A program made the position numbers and the translations under genes. A model generated the notes under the pieces. It worked only from the letters and a program-made list of their open reading frames with translations, made no database searches and was not told the DNA's origin. This document shows, in pieces, positions 9,412 to 17,778 of a stretch of 64,000 nucleotides of DNA (position 1 is the stretch's first letter; each line of letters begins with the position of its first letter). The DNA is from Herminiimonas fonticola. GTDB taxonomy: Bacteria > Pseudomonadota > Gammaproteobacteria > Burkholderiales > Burkholderiaceae_D. The stretch is taken from the NCBI RefSeq assembly GCF_003293745.1, contig NZ_PTLZ01000001.1, positions 124,001 to 188,000 on the forward strand, in the 5' to 3' direction.

Positions 9412-9441
9412 TTGGTGCGTCGCGTCAACAATCCCTATACT
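9412..9441 (+). promoter_or_regulatory. Sigma-70-like promoter of small RNA 1
   Basis: TTGGTG (9412-9417) and TATACT (9436-9441) are separated by 18 bases. The predicted start is near 9448, just before the conserved RNA block. Confidence 0.7.
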
Positions 9442-9447
9442 TCAGTT

Positions 9448-9511
9448 GTCTCCTCTATGTCTCCTCCTTTGATATAGATTTAGCCCGCCTTTTTTGAGCG
9501 GGCTTTTTTTT
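9448..9511 (+). ncRNA. Small RNA 1 of a tandem pair, anti-Shine-Dalgarno hairpin loop
   Basis: Predicted ~64-nt transcript. It begins after the promoter at 9436-9441, contains TGTCTCCTC, then a stem TCTAT/ATAGA that presents GTCTCCTCCTTTG in its loop, and ends in a terminator AGCCCGC/GCGGGCT with eight T (9504-9511). CUCCUC is complementary to the ribosome-binding site GAGGAG, so the RNA could block translation of many messages or act as a sponge. RNAs with such anti-SD loops are known in alpha- and betaproteobacteria; membership in a named family is not claimed. No ribosome-binding site or reading frame fits it as a gene. Confidence 0.8.
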
Positions 9512-9620
9512 GCCCATTTCTTGTGCAGCGCAGATTTTACCTGACGCAGCCGCAATACCAAGGCAATACTATTTTCAAAATGGTATTCATCAATCGCATA
9601 TCGGATATCAGAAATGAGAA

Positions 9621-9651
9621 TTGGCCTTGGTCAGGGGCGCAGCCCTATACT
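9621..9651 (+). promoter_or_regulatory. Sigma-70-like promoter of small RNA 2
   Basis: TTGGCC (9621-9626) and TATACT (9646-9651) with a 19-base spacer, in the same place relative to the transcript as in copy 1. Confidence 0.6.
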
Positions 9652-9657
9652 TCGGTT

Positions 9658-9720
9658 GTCTCCTCTATGTCTCCTCCTTTGATATAGATTCAGCCCGCTC
9701 CCGTAGCGGGCTTTTTTTTT
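9658..9720 (+). ncRNA. Small RNA 2 of a tandem pair, anti-Shine-Dalgarno hairpin loop
   Basis: Second copy. The block from 9656 to 9690 repeats copy 1 base for base (TGTCTCCTC, TCTAT stem, CTCCTCC loop, ATAGATT). The terminator AGCCCGCT/AGCGGGCT is followed by about nine T (9712-9720), with a different loop. Its own promoter makes it independently expressed. It ends about 30 bp before the convergent tagI gene, so it may also terminate or face that transcript. Confidence 0.8.
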
Positions 9721-9750
9721 GCCCGCGAACAAACTCACCTGCGTCCAGAC

Positions 9751-10323
9751 TTATATCTTGGGTGCCTGGTAGCAGAAGCAATCCTTCGCATGATCGTTCA
9801 CCATGCCGATCGCCTGCATATACGCATAGATGATGGTCGAGCCGACAAACTTGAAGCCGCGCTTGGCCAGATCTTTCGACAATTGATCCGACAAAGATGT
9901 CTTGGCCGGCGTTTCGTTGATGCTCTTGCGTGTATTCAGGAGCGGCTTGCCAGCCACGTAGGCCCACAAAAATGGATCCAGACCGCCGACTTCTTCTCGC
10001 AAGCGCAAATAGGCCTGCGCATTATTGATAGTCGCTGCCACTTTCAGGCGATTGCGGACTATGCCCGCATTGCCCAATAATTCGGCGACCTTGGTAGCGT
10101 CATAGCGTGCGATCTTTTCTGCGTCCCATTGATCGAAGGCGATGCGATAATTATCGCGTTTGTTCAATATGGTTGACCAACTCAGACCGGCTTGTGCGCC
10201 TTCCAGGTTCAACATCTCAAACAGGCGCGTTTCATCGTGGCAGGGCACGCCCCATTCTTCATCGTGATATTTCAGATAAAGAGGATTATCGGGATTGGCC
10301 CAGCTGCAGCGTTTAATCGTCAT
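9751..10323 (-). CDS. tag: DNA-3-methyladenine glycosylase I
   Basis: Protein of 190 aa, the usual length. It removes 3-methyladenine from alkylated DNA as the first step of base excision repair. The N-terminal KRCSWA Cys and YHDEEWG His, together with the C-terminal NDHAKDCFC His and Cys, form the zinc site that marks the Tag family. LEGAQAGLSWSTILNKR is the conserved region with the catalytic-pocket Glu and Trp. ATG 10323 gives the standard N-terminus MTIKRCSW; the frame stays open upstream but without family similarity. It diverges from the next flavoprotein. Confidence 0.95.
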   Translation of the reverse strand: MTIKRCSWANPDNPLYLKYHDEEWGVPCHDETRLFEMLNLEGAQAGLSWSTILNKRDNYRIAFDQWDAEKIARYDATKVAELLGNAGIVRNRLKVAATINNAQAYLRLREEVGGLDPFLWAYVAGKPLLNTRKSINETPAKTSLSDQLSKDLAKRGFKFVGSTIIYAYMQAIGMVNDHAKDCFCYQAPKI

Positions 10324-10516
10324 GATTGGAATGTGCCGAATGAATGGATCAAACATTATCACCCAGGCATGCTGCGGCAATGCATGCGCATTTAATCGCT
10401 TGTACAAATTTCTGCCTTGATCAAGAATGACGCCTTGATTCGAAAGAGTCCCGTTCGAGCAGGCCCTCATTCATCTGCACGCAGCATTCTGCCCGCTACC
10501 ATCAAATCATTTACGC

Positions 10517-11767
10517 ATGTCTTCCACACCATCAGCAACACACAAAGTAGCCATCATAGGCGGCGGGCCCGCCGGATTGATGGCGGCTGAAGTGCTGGTT
10601 GCGCAAGGCATCAAGGTAGATTTATACGATGCCATGCCATCAGTAGGTCGCAAGTTTCTGCTGGCCGGCAAGGGCGGCATGAACCTGACGCATACCGAAG
10701 CGAGCACACCCTTTTTATCGCGCTACGGTGCACGCGCAGCGCAGATTGCACCGATGCTGGACAGCTTTGGCCCTGAAGCCTTGCGCGCGTGGGTACATGA
10801 GCTGGGCATTCCAACCTTCGTCGGTTCTTCAGGTCGCGTGTTCCCGACAGATATGAAAGCTGCACCGCTGTTGCGCGCATGGCTGAAGCGCCTGCGCGAT
10901 GCCGGTGTCACTTTTCACATGCGCCATCGCTGGCTGGGTTGGGACGATAAACAGACGCTGCGTTTTTCCACACCAGCAGGTGAAATGACCGTGCCGGCCG
11001 ATGCCGTCGTATTCGCCCTAGGCGGCGCTAGTTGGGCGCGATTGGGTTCCGATGGTGCGTGGCTGCCATTGCTGGCACAGCATGGGATAGATAGCGCGCC
11101 GTTAAAACCAGCCAACTGCGGTTTCGATATCGCATGGAGCACGCACTTCCAGGAACGCTTTGCCGGACAACCCGTCAAGTCCGTCATCGCCAGCTGCACC
11201 GATATCGATGACAAGGAAATCAAACGTCAGGGTGAATGCGTCATCACATCGACAGGAATTGAAGGCGGCTTGATTTATGCGTTGTCGGCACCTCTGCGCG
11301 AACAAATTGCAAAAAACGGCAGTGCAACCTTGCATCTTGATCTGGCTCCGGGCAAAGCATACGAACGTGTATTGGCCGAAGTTGCTGCGGGTCGTGGCTC
11401 ACGCTCGATGTCCAGTCATTTGCAAAGCAAGGTTGGCATTACCGGCGTGAAGGCGGGATTACTGCGTGAATGCGCCAGCAAGGAAGATTATGCCGATTCG
11501 AAAAAACTGGCTCAGGCAATCAAGGCTTTACCCTTGAAGCTGATGGCGACACGTCCGATAGACGAAGCGATCAGCAGTGCAGGTGGCGTACTGTTTGAAG
11601 CGCTGGATAAACATCTGATGGCGCAAAAGATGCCAGGCGTATTCTGCGCCGGTGAAATGCTGGATTGGGAAGCACCGACCGGCGGTTATCTGCTTACGGC
11701 TTGTTTTGCCACCGGCCGCAATGCTGGCTTGGGTGCTGCAGCATGGCTGCAAGCAAAAGCTGATTGA
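10517..11767 (+). CDS. HI0933/YhiN-family flavoprotein (BaiN-like)
   Basis: Protein of 416 aa. The N-terminal GGGPAGLMAAE Rossmann motif and VGRKFLLAGKGGMNLTH block are typical of the HI0933-like NAD(P)/FAD oxidoreductases. The C-terminal GVFCAGEMLDWEAPTGGYLLTACFATG contacts FAD. The subgroup with this length is often annotated as TIGR03862 flavoprotein. The biological reaction is unknown. It is monocistronic and divergent from tag. Confidence 0.85.
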   Translation: MSSTPSATHKVAIIGGGPAGLMAAEVLVAQGIKVDLYDAMPSVGRKFLLAGKGGMNLTHTEASTPFLSRYGARAAQIAPMLDSFGPEALRAWVHELGIPTFVGSSGRVFPTDMKAAPLLRAWLKRLRDAGVTFHMRHRWLGWDDKQTLRFSTPAGEMTVPADAVVFALGGASWARLGSDGAWLPLLAQHGIDSAPLKPANCGFDIAWSTHFQERFAGQPVKSVIASCTDIDDKEIKRQGECVITSTGIEGGLIYALSAPLREQIAKNGSATLHLDLAPGKAYERVLAEVAAGRGSRSMSSHLQSKVGITGVKAGLLRECASKEDYADSKKLAQAIKALPLKLMATRPIDEAISSAGGVLFEALDKHLMAQKMPGVFCAGEMLDWEAPTGGYLLTACFATGRNAGLGAAAWLQAKAD

Positions 11768-11821
11768 TCATCTGCATCCAGATCTCTATCAGCACGAGTA
11801 GTTACGTCGCACAGCACAAGA

Positions 11822-12844
11822 TTACACCATTCCCTTATCCGACAATTCCTTCTTGATGTAGGCGTAGAACACCGGCGCTGCGATCACGCCCGGGATACCA
11901 AAGATCGATTCCATTAGCAGCATCGCCGCCAGCAATTCCCAGGTACGGGCATTGATATGGTGGCCGATGATTTTCGCGTTCAGGAAATATTCCAGTTTGT
12001 GTATCGTCATCAGGAACAACAAAGAAGTCATCGCTATATGGAAGGAATGCGATAGCCCGATGACCACCAGTATGGTGTTGGAAATCAGATTACCGAGCAC
12101 CGGCAACAAGCCCACAAAGAAAGTAACCGCAACCATGGTTTTGCGCAAAGGCAGCTCGACGCCTGCCATAGGCAAAATCACGATCAGGTAGATGCCGGTC
12201 AACACTGCATTGATCGCAGCGATACGCACCTGCGCAAAGACGACATTGCGAAATGCATCATGCAAGACAAGCACGCGTGCATGCAAGGAAGCAGCAAGCG
12301 GCCGGTAGACATGCGTGGTCGAGGTGGTGTCATACAAGGCGGCCATCGCGCCTATGATCATGCCTATCAATATGTGCGCCAGAATACGACCCGCTTCACG
12401 TCCCATAGAACGCGCTTCCAGTGCGTGCGTGTGCAACCAGTTGGTAATCATGTCGCGCAAGGCTGCTGCATCCACTGGAATATATGTCGCCAACCATGCC
12501 GGAATCTGACTGCGCGATGCCTCCAGAATGTCCGCCATCTTTTGCAAAAGAACGGATATGCGTCCGGCATCGCTACTGAAAAAAGTAATCGCACCCCAGA
12601 TCACGCCTGTCAGTCCGGCCACAATCAATACACTCAACAAGGCCACTGCGACGACCTGCGCTCTGCGACCCACCAGCGTTTTCCCCAGCTTGGGTGCCAA
12701 CAACTGCACCAGCGAATACACCAGCAAACCGGAGAACAATGCCGCCAGCAAACCCTGATACATGACGAGCAGCAAGGCTGCACCGGCCATGACATAAGAA
12801 GCAATTTCAACGTGAGTCAGATTGGATTTTGATGGGACGGACAT
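11822..12844 (-). CDS. AI-2E (PerM/TqsA-like) family membrane transporter
   Basis: Protein of 340 aa with about seven hydrophobic segments in the typical AI-2E arrangement: two helices close to the start, one at about 65-90, a long soluble stretch of roughly 80 residues, then a helical block containing the GLLPVLGNLISNT motif and the final helices ending FGIPGVIAAPVFYAY. Relatives export autoinducer-2 or ions, but most are uncharacterised. It may be co-transcribed with, and lies 24 bp downstream of, the creA gene on the same strand. Confidence 0.8.
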   Translation of the reverse strand: MSVPSKSNLTHVEIASYVMAGAALLLVMYQGLLAALFSGLLVYSLVQLLAPKLGKTLVGRRAQVVAVALLSVLIVAGLTGVIWGAITFFSSDAGRISVLLQKMADILEASRSQIPAWLATYIPVDAAALRDMITNWLHTHALEARSMGREAGRILAHILIGMIIGAMAALYDTTSTTHVYRPLAASLHARVLVLHDAFRNVVFAQVRIAAINAVLTGIYLIVILPMAGVELPLRKTMVAVTFFVGLLPVLGNLISNTILVVIGLSHSFHIAMTSLLFLMTIHKLEYFLNAKIIGHHINARTWELLAAMLLMESIFGIPGVIAAPVFYAYIKKELSDKGMV

Positions 12845-12868
12845 GAATGCGCCGATACAGGTAGAGAA

Positions 12869-13348
12869 TTATTTTTTCAAAGGAATAGGATTATTGTTTG
12901 GCACCGACACTGCCGCCACGCCATTCTTCGGGCTGCCTTCAATCAATTTGTCGGAATACGTCAGATAAACCAAAGTATTACGCACCGGATCAACTACCCG
13001 CACGATATGCAAGCGCTTGAATAAAATCGATTGACGCTCGGAAAACACTTCTTCCTGCCTGGGTAATTTGCCATTGAACGTGATGACGTCGCCAACCTGA
13101 CGACAGGCTATCGATGCATCTGCCGTATCTTCCGCCAGCCCGACAGTGCCACTGATGCCGCCGGTACGTGCACGCGATACAAAACAGGACACGCCTTTTA
13201 CTTTTGGATCGTCATAGGCTTCGATCACGATGCGATCATTTTTGCCGAGGAAACGAAACACTGTGCTGACTTCGCCTATCTCTTCCGCATGCAAAGGCAA
13301 GGCACATGTGGCCGCGATCAAGATGGTTACAGCAAAAATTTTCCGCAT
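12869..13348 (-). CDS. creA: CreA family periplasmic protein
   Basis: Protein of 159 aa. A signal peptide (MRKIFAVTILIAATCALPLHA) points to the periplasm. The mature part EIGEVSTVFRFLGKNDRIVIEAYDDP, then GVSCFVSRARTGG, is the conserved CreA core; the function of this family is not known. ATG 13348 is chosen for the signal peptide; a longer frame upstream is not supported. The AI-2E transporter follows at 24 bp. Confidence 0.9.
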   Translation of the reverse strand: MRKIFAVTILIAATCALPLHAEEIGEVSTVFRFLGKNDRIVIEAYDDPKVKGVSCFVSRARTGGISGTVGLAEDTADASIACRQVGDVITFNGKLPRQEEVFSERQSILFKRLHIVRVVDPVRNTLVYLTYSDKLIEGSPKNGVAAVSVPNNNPIPLKK

Positions 13349-13580
13349 GGTTTTTCTCCGTCCTTGCAAGTCACTTAACATGTGCAGACGCTGCATAGCG
13401 CCCAGCAGAACAATACCTGTGAATCAAAGCAGACAGATTACGCATATAGTCGGCAACTGACCAGTAGTGCAGCCAAACAAATTCTTCCGCAGCGCTGCGG
13501 CGGGCAATGCAGGAATCGGATGCAGCGTCTGAGCCAAAATGTAATAATTCCGCATCCATTCATCTCTACAGGAACCGATC

Positions 13581-13883
13581 ATGATTCTCGAACTCGTTGA
13601 TATCCGCATCCAGCCAGGCAAGCAAACCGAATTTGACGCCGCCGTGCAGCGTGGGCTGGAACAAGTCATTGCCAAGGCAAAAGGTTACAAGGGACACGTC
13701 ATCAACAAATGTATAGAGACGCCTGAGCGCTATGTAGTTCAGATTTACTGGGCAACGCTGGAGAATCACACCGTCGATTTCCGTGAATCGCCGGCATTCC
13801 AGGAATGGCGCGCCATCGTTGGTCCATTCTTCGCCAGCCCGCCTGCCGTTGAACATTTCAATCAATTGTCGAAATCAGCTTGA
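13581..13883 (+). CDS. Antibiotic biosynthesis monooxygenase (ABM) domain protein
   Basis: Protein of 100 aa made of a single dimeric alpha/beta-barrel ABM domain, seen in ILELVDIRIQPGKQTEFDAAV at the start and YVVQIYWATLENHTVDFRES in the second half. Such proteins are small cofactor-free monooxygenases or signal-type stress proteins; the substrate is unknown. It ends shortly before a bidirectional terminator shared with the convergent DUF3144 gene. Confidence 0.8.
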   Translation: MILELVDIRIQPGKQTEFDAAVQRGLEQVIAKAKGYKGHVINKCIETPERYVVQIYWATLENHTVDFRESPAFQEWRAIVGPFFASPPAVEHFNQLSKSA

Positions 13884-13923
13884 TGCAAACTGTGTAAAGC
13901 GCCAGTCGCTTTAAACCAGACAT

Positions 13924-13966
13924 AAAAAACCTCGCAATTGCCAAGGCAGGTGCGAGGTTTTTTTAT
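13924..13966. terminator. Bidirectional intrinsic terminator
   Basis: AAAAAACCTCGCA pairs with TGCGAGGTTTTTTT around a 14-base loop, between two convergent genes. Confidence 0.88.
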
Positions 13967-13987
13967 TAAGGCAAACAGCTTAGAGCA

Positions 13988-14326
13988 TTATTTTTTCTCG
14001 GGATGATAGCTCTTGAAGTTTTCTGCATAGTCACGGAAATTCTCACGCAACATTTTTTCATATTCAGTACGAAAATACGCAACCGCACCTTCTATCTGGT
14101 CTTTGAATGTCGCTTCCGAAGGCGCATCGCCGGAAGCGACGAACGCACCGAAACGGGCGCTCGCGTACATCATCGAAGCACATACCTGGCCCGCTACCGC
14201 ACGTTTGGAATTCTCGTTCGCCAGCTGGATGAAGGTATCAGCCATATCCCAAAATTTTTGATTTGGATCTGGCGGTGCCGGTGCTTTACGAGAAATGTCT
14301 TTGGCTTTGAAGTTGTCGTCGCTCAT
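13988..14326 (-). CDS. DUF3144 domain protein
   Basis: Protein of 112 aa. The core FWDMADTFIQLANENSKRA, then ASMMYASARFGAFVASG, matches the DUF3144 family of small cytosolic proteins common in proteobacteria; no function is known. Mostly helical, no signal peptide or membrane segment. It is a single-gene unit between a terminator and a 230-bp gap. Confidence 0.8.
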   Translation of the reverse strand: MSDDNFKAKDISRKAPAPPDPNQKFWDMADTFIQLANENSKRAVAGQVCASMMYASARFGAFVASGDAPSEATFKDQIEGAVAYFRTEYEKMLRENFRDYAENFKSYHPEKK

Positions 14327-14559
14327 GATGAATGTATGAAATAAAAATTAATAAAAATTGTATGCAACAGGATCAATGGCTTGACGTGCAGCACATGCTC
14401 AGATGCGACAGCTTGTACAAGTTCGCCTTAAACGAAGTTACCAAAGGACTTACATAGCACTGCATTTTTGCGTTTGCAGCACTATAGCGCAAAACTAAAA
14501 TGACTTAATTGACCTCGGCCGCGTTTGACCAAAGTTGTAAAAGCAGTCGCAATCAACCC

Positions 14560-15012
14560 TCAGTGAGTTTCCGTTGCAAGCGCAACAAATTCGCCCGTCA
14601 GACGCCCAACCTGCTGCCCCTCATATTCCAGCACCGCCGTTACCGCGATGCGCGCACGGCCTTTGCGCTCCAGCGTGCGTACAAAGCGCGACCAATCGCC
14701 GGCATCTTCTATAAAAGAGCGTGCGGTGAAAGTGCCGTTGATAGGCAATAGATAATTCATCGTATTGCTTTGAATGACCAGTTGGCTGTTGATGGAAGTG
14801 CTTTTCAATTTTGTATGTACTAGGGACCATGCAGCCAGAATTGCCACTGCAGAAGCGCTGCCGCCAAATACGGTTTCCTTGTGATTGATGTTAGGTGCGA
14901 GCGGTGCGCTCAGGACAACTTCATCAGCCAGAACACTCAAGACTTCTACCTGCATCGCTTTGGATAGCGGGATGTGATCATGCAAATACTGTTGCACTGC
15001 CTGTTCGTTCAA
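14560..15012 (-). CDS. Hotdog-fold thioesterase (YiiD C-terminal type)
   Basis: Protein of 150 aa. LSAPLAPNINHKETVFGGSASAVAILAAW is the conserved helix and loop of the YiiD-C/putative thioesterase family, which adopts a hotdog fold. GRARIAVTAVLEYEGQQVGRLTGEFVAL forms the later beta strands. Unlike E. coli YiiD there is no N-terminal acetyltransferase domain. The acyl-CoA substrate is unknown. It lies 39 bp downstream of the DUF1003 gene on the same strand. Confidence 0.8.
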   Translation of the reverse strand: MNEQAVQQYLHDHIPLSKAMQVEVLSVLADEVVLSAPLAPNINHKETVFGGSASAVAILAAWSLVHTKLKSTSINSQLVIQSNTMNYLLPINGTFTARSFIEDAGDWSRFVRTLERKGRARIAVTAVLEYEGQQVGRLTGEFVALATETH

Positions 15013-15051
15013 AGTCTGTCTCCTTACACTCTGTGAGCACTGGTTTTGCGG

Positions 15052-15606
15052 CTACTTCAATTTTCTGGATTCGGTCAAACGAATCAACAAGGCTAGCTGT
15101 TCTTTTTGCAGTTCCAGCAAGGTATTCCATTGTCCTTCTCTGAGCACATCCAGCTTCTCGTGCAGCAACATGATTTCCAACTCGGCCTTCAAGTTCACTT
15201 CGTAATCGTGTTTTGCATTCAGGCGGTCTTTTTCTGCCTGCCGGTTTTGCGACATCAGAATCACAGGTGCCTGAATCGCGGCCAGCATGGATAAAACCAG
15301 ATTCAATAAAATATACGGATAGGGATCGAAGGCCTTGTCGTAGTGCAGCAGGATAAAGGAATTCAACAATACCCATGTGAACATGATCGCGCCAAACAAG
15401 CCGATAAAAGCCCATGAGCCGCCGAATGCAGCTACCGCATCAGCAGCGCGCTGGCCCCGACTGGCCTTCTCGTCATAATCCTTACCGGTATCGCGCGCGA
15501 TGTGAGTGCGCGCAGCGACGTGATGCGTAACTTTCTGGGCACTCTCATCCAACTGCTCGTAAGGCTTGCCAAATAATTTCTTGGCGGCTTCATCGTGCTT
15601 GTGCAT
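15052..15606 (-). CDS. DUF1003 membrane protein
   Basis: Protein of 184 aa. Two membrane segments (about residues 60-82 and 92-113, around FGGSWAFIGLFGAIMFTWV and PYILLNLVLSMLAAIQAP) are followed by NRQAEKDRLNAKHDYEVNLKAE, the hallmark of DUF1003, and a helical, coiled tail. ATG 15606 has AGGA seven bases upstream; an ATG at 15636 is an alternative. No function is established for the family. It may form an operon with the flanking VOC and thioesterase genes. Confidence 0.85.
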   Translation of the reverse strand: MHKHDEAAKKLFGKPYEQLDESAQKVTHHVAARTHIARDTGKDYDEKASRGQRAADAVAAFGGSWAFIGLFGAIMFTWVLLNSFILLHYDKAFDPYPYILLNLVLSMLAAIQAPVILMSQNRQAEKDRLNAKHDYEVNLKAELEIMLLHEKLDVLREGQWNTLLELQKEQLALLIRLTESRKLK

Positions 15607-15636
15607 GGTTTTTTCCTGATGTTCTTTATTAGGCAA

Positions 15637-16056
15637 TCACCAAGGATCATAGGTACCGATACTCCACAATCGACCTTCCAGATCCAGACAGCTAAAACCG
15701 CGTCCGCCATAATCCTCGAACTTGATGTCGATGACAATTTTTGCGCCTGCAGCTTTTACCCGTTCGTAAACAGCATCGGCATCTTTCACGACCAGATAGG
15801 AACTTTGCGTTTCCGCACCGCCAATCTGGTCCGGCTGTTTGATGAATTTCCCCCATTCACCTTCAGAGCCGACCGATCCAATCATGATCATCCCGCTACC
15901 CAAAGTCAGCTGTGCATGCGCGATGCTGCCGTCCGGGTTTGGATAAATCGCGTGTTTTTCAAAACCGAAATTTGTACACAACCACTCAATCGCGGCCGGC
16001 GCATCACGGTAACGCAGACAGGGGATGATGCTGGATTTCGTTTCTTCTAATGACAT
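15637..16056 (-). CDS. VOC superfamily (glyoxalase/bleomycin-resistance-like) protein
   Basis: Protein of 139 aa with two beta-alpha-beta-beta-beta repeats: IIPCLRYRDAPAAIEWLCTNFGFE begins the first and SSYLVVKDADAVYERVKAAGA begins the second; RGFSCLDLEGRLWSIGTYDP is the usual end with the metal-binding Glu. Related proteins are often labelled PhnB or glyoxalase-like. Substrate unknown. It precedes the DUF1003 gene by about 30 bp on the same strand. Confidence 0.82.
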   Translation of the reverse strand: MSLEETKSSIIPCLRYRDAPAAIEWLCTNFGFEKHAIYPNPDGSIAHAQLTLGSGMIMIGSVGSEGEWGKFIKQPDQIGGAETQSSYLVVKDADAVYERVKAAGAKIVIDIKFEDYGGRGFSCLDLEGRLWSIGTYDPW

Positions 16057-16106
16057 GGCGATCTCCTTTTATGCATAAGTATTACGCTACATACGATGCG
16101 ACATCA

Positions 16107-16769
16107 TCACTTTTCAACAGTTCCGGATATCGGCAAGTAGCGCTGCAATTGTCGGCTGTGCAAACGACCGAGCAACACCATCGCAACCGTTGCGCCAAGG
16201 AATGCCAGCCACATATCGGATTGCGTATCCCATTGATCTCCTTGCGTACCGAGGAATTCATCAGCGCCCTGCCCCATGATCAGCGCCGCCCACCATTCGA
16301 TCAGTTCGTACCAGGCGCTGATTGCCATCGCGACGCAGATGGACAGGAAGGCGACCATTTTTTTGCCAACCACATAATTGCCGCGCACGAAAATTTCCTT
16401 CGCTACCAGGGCCGGCACCAAACCTTGCCAAAAATGTCCTAGCTTGTCGTAGGGATTGCGCGCCAGCGACAAGTAGTCCTGCACCCAATTACCGATCGGC
16501 ACGCGCGCATAGGTATACGTGCCGCCGCCAATCAGGATCAGCGCATGCAAAAAAATCAGGCAGTACAACAATGTCGTCAGCGGAAAACGCTGGTAAGTAA
16601 ATGCCAACACCGGCAGTGCGATCAGCACAGGCATGACTTCCATAAGCCACGTCGCTCTATCGTAGGGACGAATCGCCGAAATACATAAGGCAATAATCAG
16701 AATCGCCGCAGCAATCAGCAATTGCTTGCGTTGTGCAGGATCGGCAGGATTAGATGATTCGATTTGCAT
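16107..16769 (-). CDS. DUF2238 (YjdF-like) inner membrane protein
   Basis: Protein of 220 aa with about six membrane helices. The signature region NPYDKLGHFWQGLVPALVAKE and the later EWWAALIMGQGADEFLGTQGDQWDTQ, with buried Asp, His and Glu residues, match DUF2238, an uncharacterised inner membrane family of which E. coli YjdF is a member. Divergent from the DUF2946 gene. Confidence 0.85.
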   Translation of the reverse strand: MQIESSNPADPAQRKQLLIAAAILIIALCISAIRPYDRATWLMEVMPVLIALPVLAFTYQRFPLTTLLYCLIFLHALILIGGGTYTYARVPIGNWVQDYLSLARNPYDKLGHFWQGLVPALVAKEIFVRGNYVVGKKMVAFLSICVAMAISAWYELIEWWAALIMGQGADEFLGTQGDQWDTQSDMWLAFLGATVAMVLLGRLHSRQLQRYLPISGTVEK

Positions 16770-16991
16770 GAGCTCAGGTTTCCAGAAAATATGGGCAGGA
16801 ACGATAAATCGTTAGCGTTCATATTACGATAGTGCAGCAATCACGCGACACATTGGACAATTCGTCCTGCCATTTTGCATACAAGCCCGGCTATAATCGG
16901 CCGCGGAGACACACCAGTAGCCCATGCATTTGTACATACGTGAAGCTAATCCATAGCCTCCATTAAACACTCATCCGGGTAAACCGCTGCA

Positions 16992-17390
16992 ATGAGAATG
17001 ACGAAAGCCACGCATAGATTTGCTAGCTGGATCGCCTGTTTTGCGATCCTGATGGCATCGCTTGCGCCTTCGATTTCTCACGCAGTAGCCGCGGCAAAAA
17101 ATGTACCTAATGCGTGGATGGAAATTTGTACCGTTACCGGCAGCAAGATGGTAATGGTCGATGCAGAGCAGAATACCCAGACACAGGCACCTGTAGAAAA
17201 GGCGATGCACTTCGAGCATTGTCCGTTTTGCCTGAACCATGCTGTGTCGGCAGGCATGCCGCCTTCACCAGATTTCATCATGCCGGTAGTCGCCGGCGAT
17301 CACGTTCTTCCTTCCCTGTTTTATCAGTCATCGCGCCCGCTGTTTGCATGGGCCGTTGCACAACCTCGCGCTCCTCCAGCTTTCTCCTGA
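16992..17390 (+). CDS. DUF2946 family exported protein, possible copper-related
   Basis: Protein of 132 aa. A signal peptide of ~33 residues ends near SISHA. The mature part contains HFEHCPFCLNHA, a His/Cys cluster typical of DUF2946, and several Met and His residues downstream. DUF2946 genes commonly stand beside TonB-dependent receptors and are often linked to copper; here a TonB receptor lies 390 bp downstream, with one small gene between them. Metal binding by the CxxC/His cluster is inference. The start may be ATG 16992 or 16998. Confidence 0.75.
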   Translation: MRMTKATHRFASWIACFAILMASLAPSISHAVAAAKNVPNAWMEICTVTGSKMVMVDAEQNTQTQAPVEKAMHFEHCPFCLNHAVSAGMPPSPDFIMPVVAGDHVLPSLFYQSSRPLFAWAVAQPRAPPAFS

Positions 17391-17474
17391 TCTTCGCTGA
17401 GTACCGATAGTCGCGCTTGCCGATGGCAAGCAGCCGCCTGTCGGCGTTTGTCTCTATCGAAACAGGAGCTTGTC

Positions 17475-17699
17475 ATGTCTACCCGACGCAAGTTTGTCAT
17501 CGCCCTGAATGTCATTGCCGTCTGCATTGCATCTTTGTCTTACGCTGTACATCGCTACGTGCAGATGCAAACTCCGGCTGCGCCACCTGCAATTGAAATG
17601 CAGTTGCTTCCTATCCAGAACCTGACTGCTGCGCAGCATTCCACATGCGGGCTGTCATGCGTAATCACGAGCCGCTCTGCGCTCGGCATCACGCACTGA
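17475..17699 (+). CDS. Small membrane-anchored protein, unknown function
   Basis: Protein of 74 aa. One hydrophobic segment at residues 6-26 (FVIALNVIAVCIASLSYAV) follows a basic start, then a periplasmic Pro/Ala/Gln-rich stretch with two Cys (STCGLSCV). ATG 17475 follows a GGAG sequence (AACAGGAGCTTGTC). I do not recognise a family. It sits between the DUF2946 gene and a TonB receptor in the same direction, and the paired Cys suggest it may share their (metal) role. Confidence 0.6.
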   Translation: MSTRRKFVIALNVIAVCIASLSYAVHRYVQMQTPAAPPAIEMQLLPIQNLTAAQHSTCGLSCVITSRSALGITH

Positions 17700-17778
17700 T
17701 GAAACGCGACTGTCGCTCAAACGTACGCTCCGCAACTGCGCCAAGCCGTTGCCCACTCCGAACAGCCAAGAGATAAAA

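Larger units (their letters stand above)
9382..9725 (+). repeat. Two direct copies of a ~130-bp promoter-plus-sRNA unit, offset by 210 bp
   Basis: Unit 1 (about 9382-9515) and unit 2 (about 9592-9724) align from a region like GATAT..GAAAT..GAATTGG through CCCTATACTTC and the 30-base block TGTCTCCTCTATGTCTCC..GATATAGATT, to a terminator stem and TTTTTTTTGCCC. The core from the -10 box to the terminator stem is nearly identical; the terminator loops and spacers have diverged, with conservation concentrated in the transcript. Confidence 0.85.
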
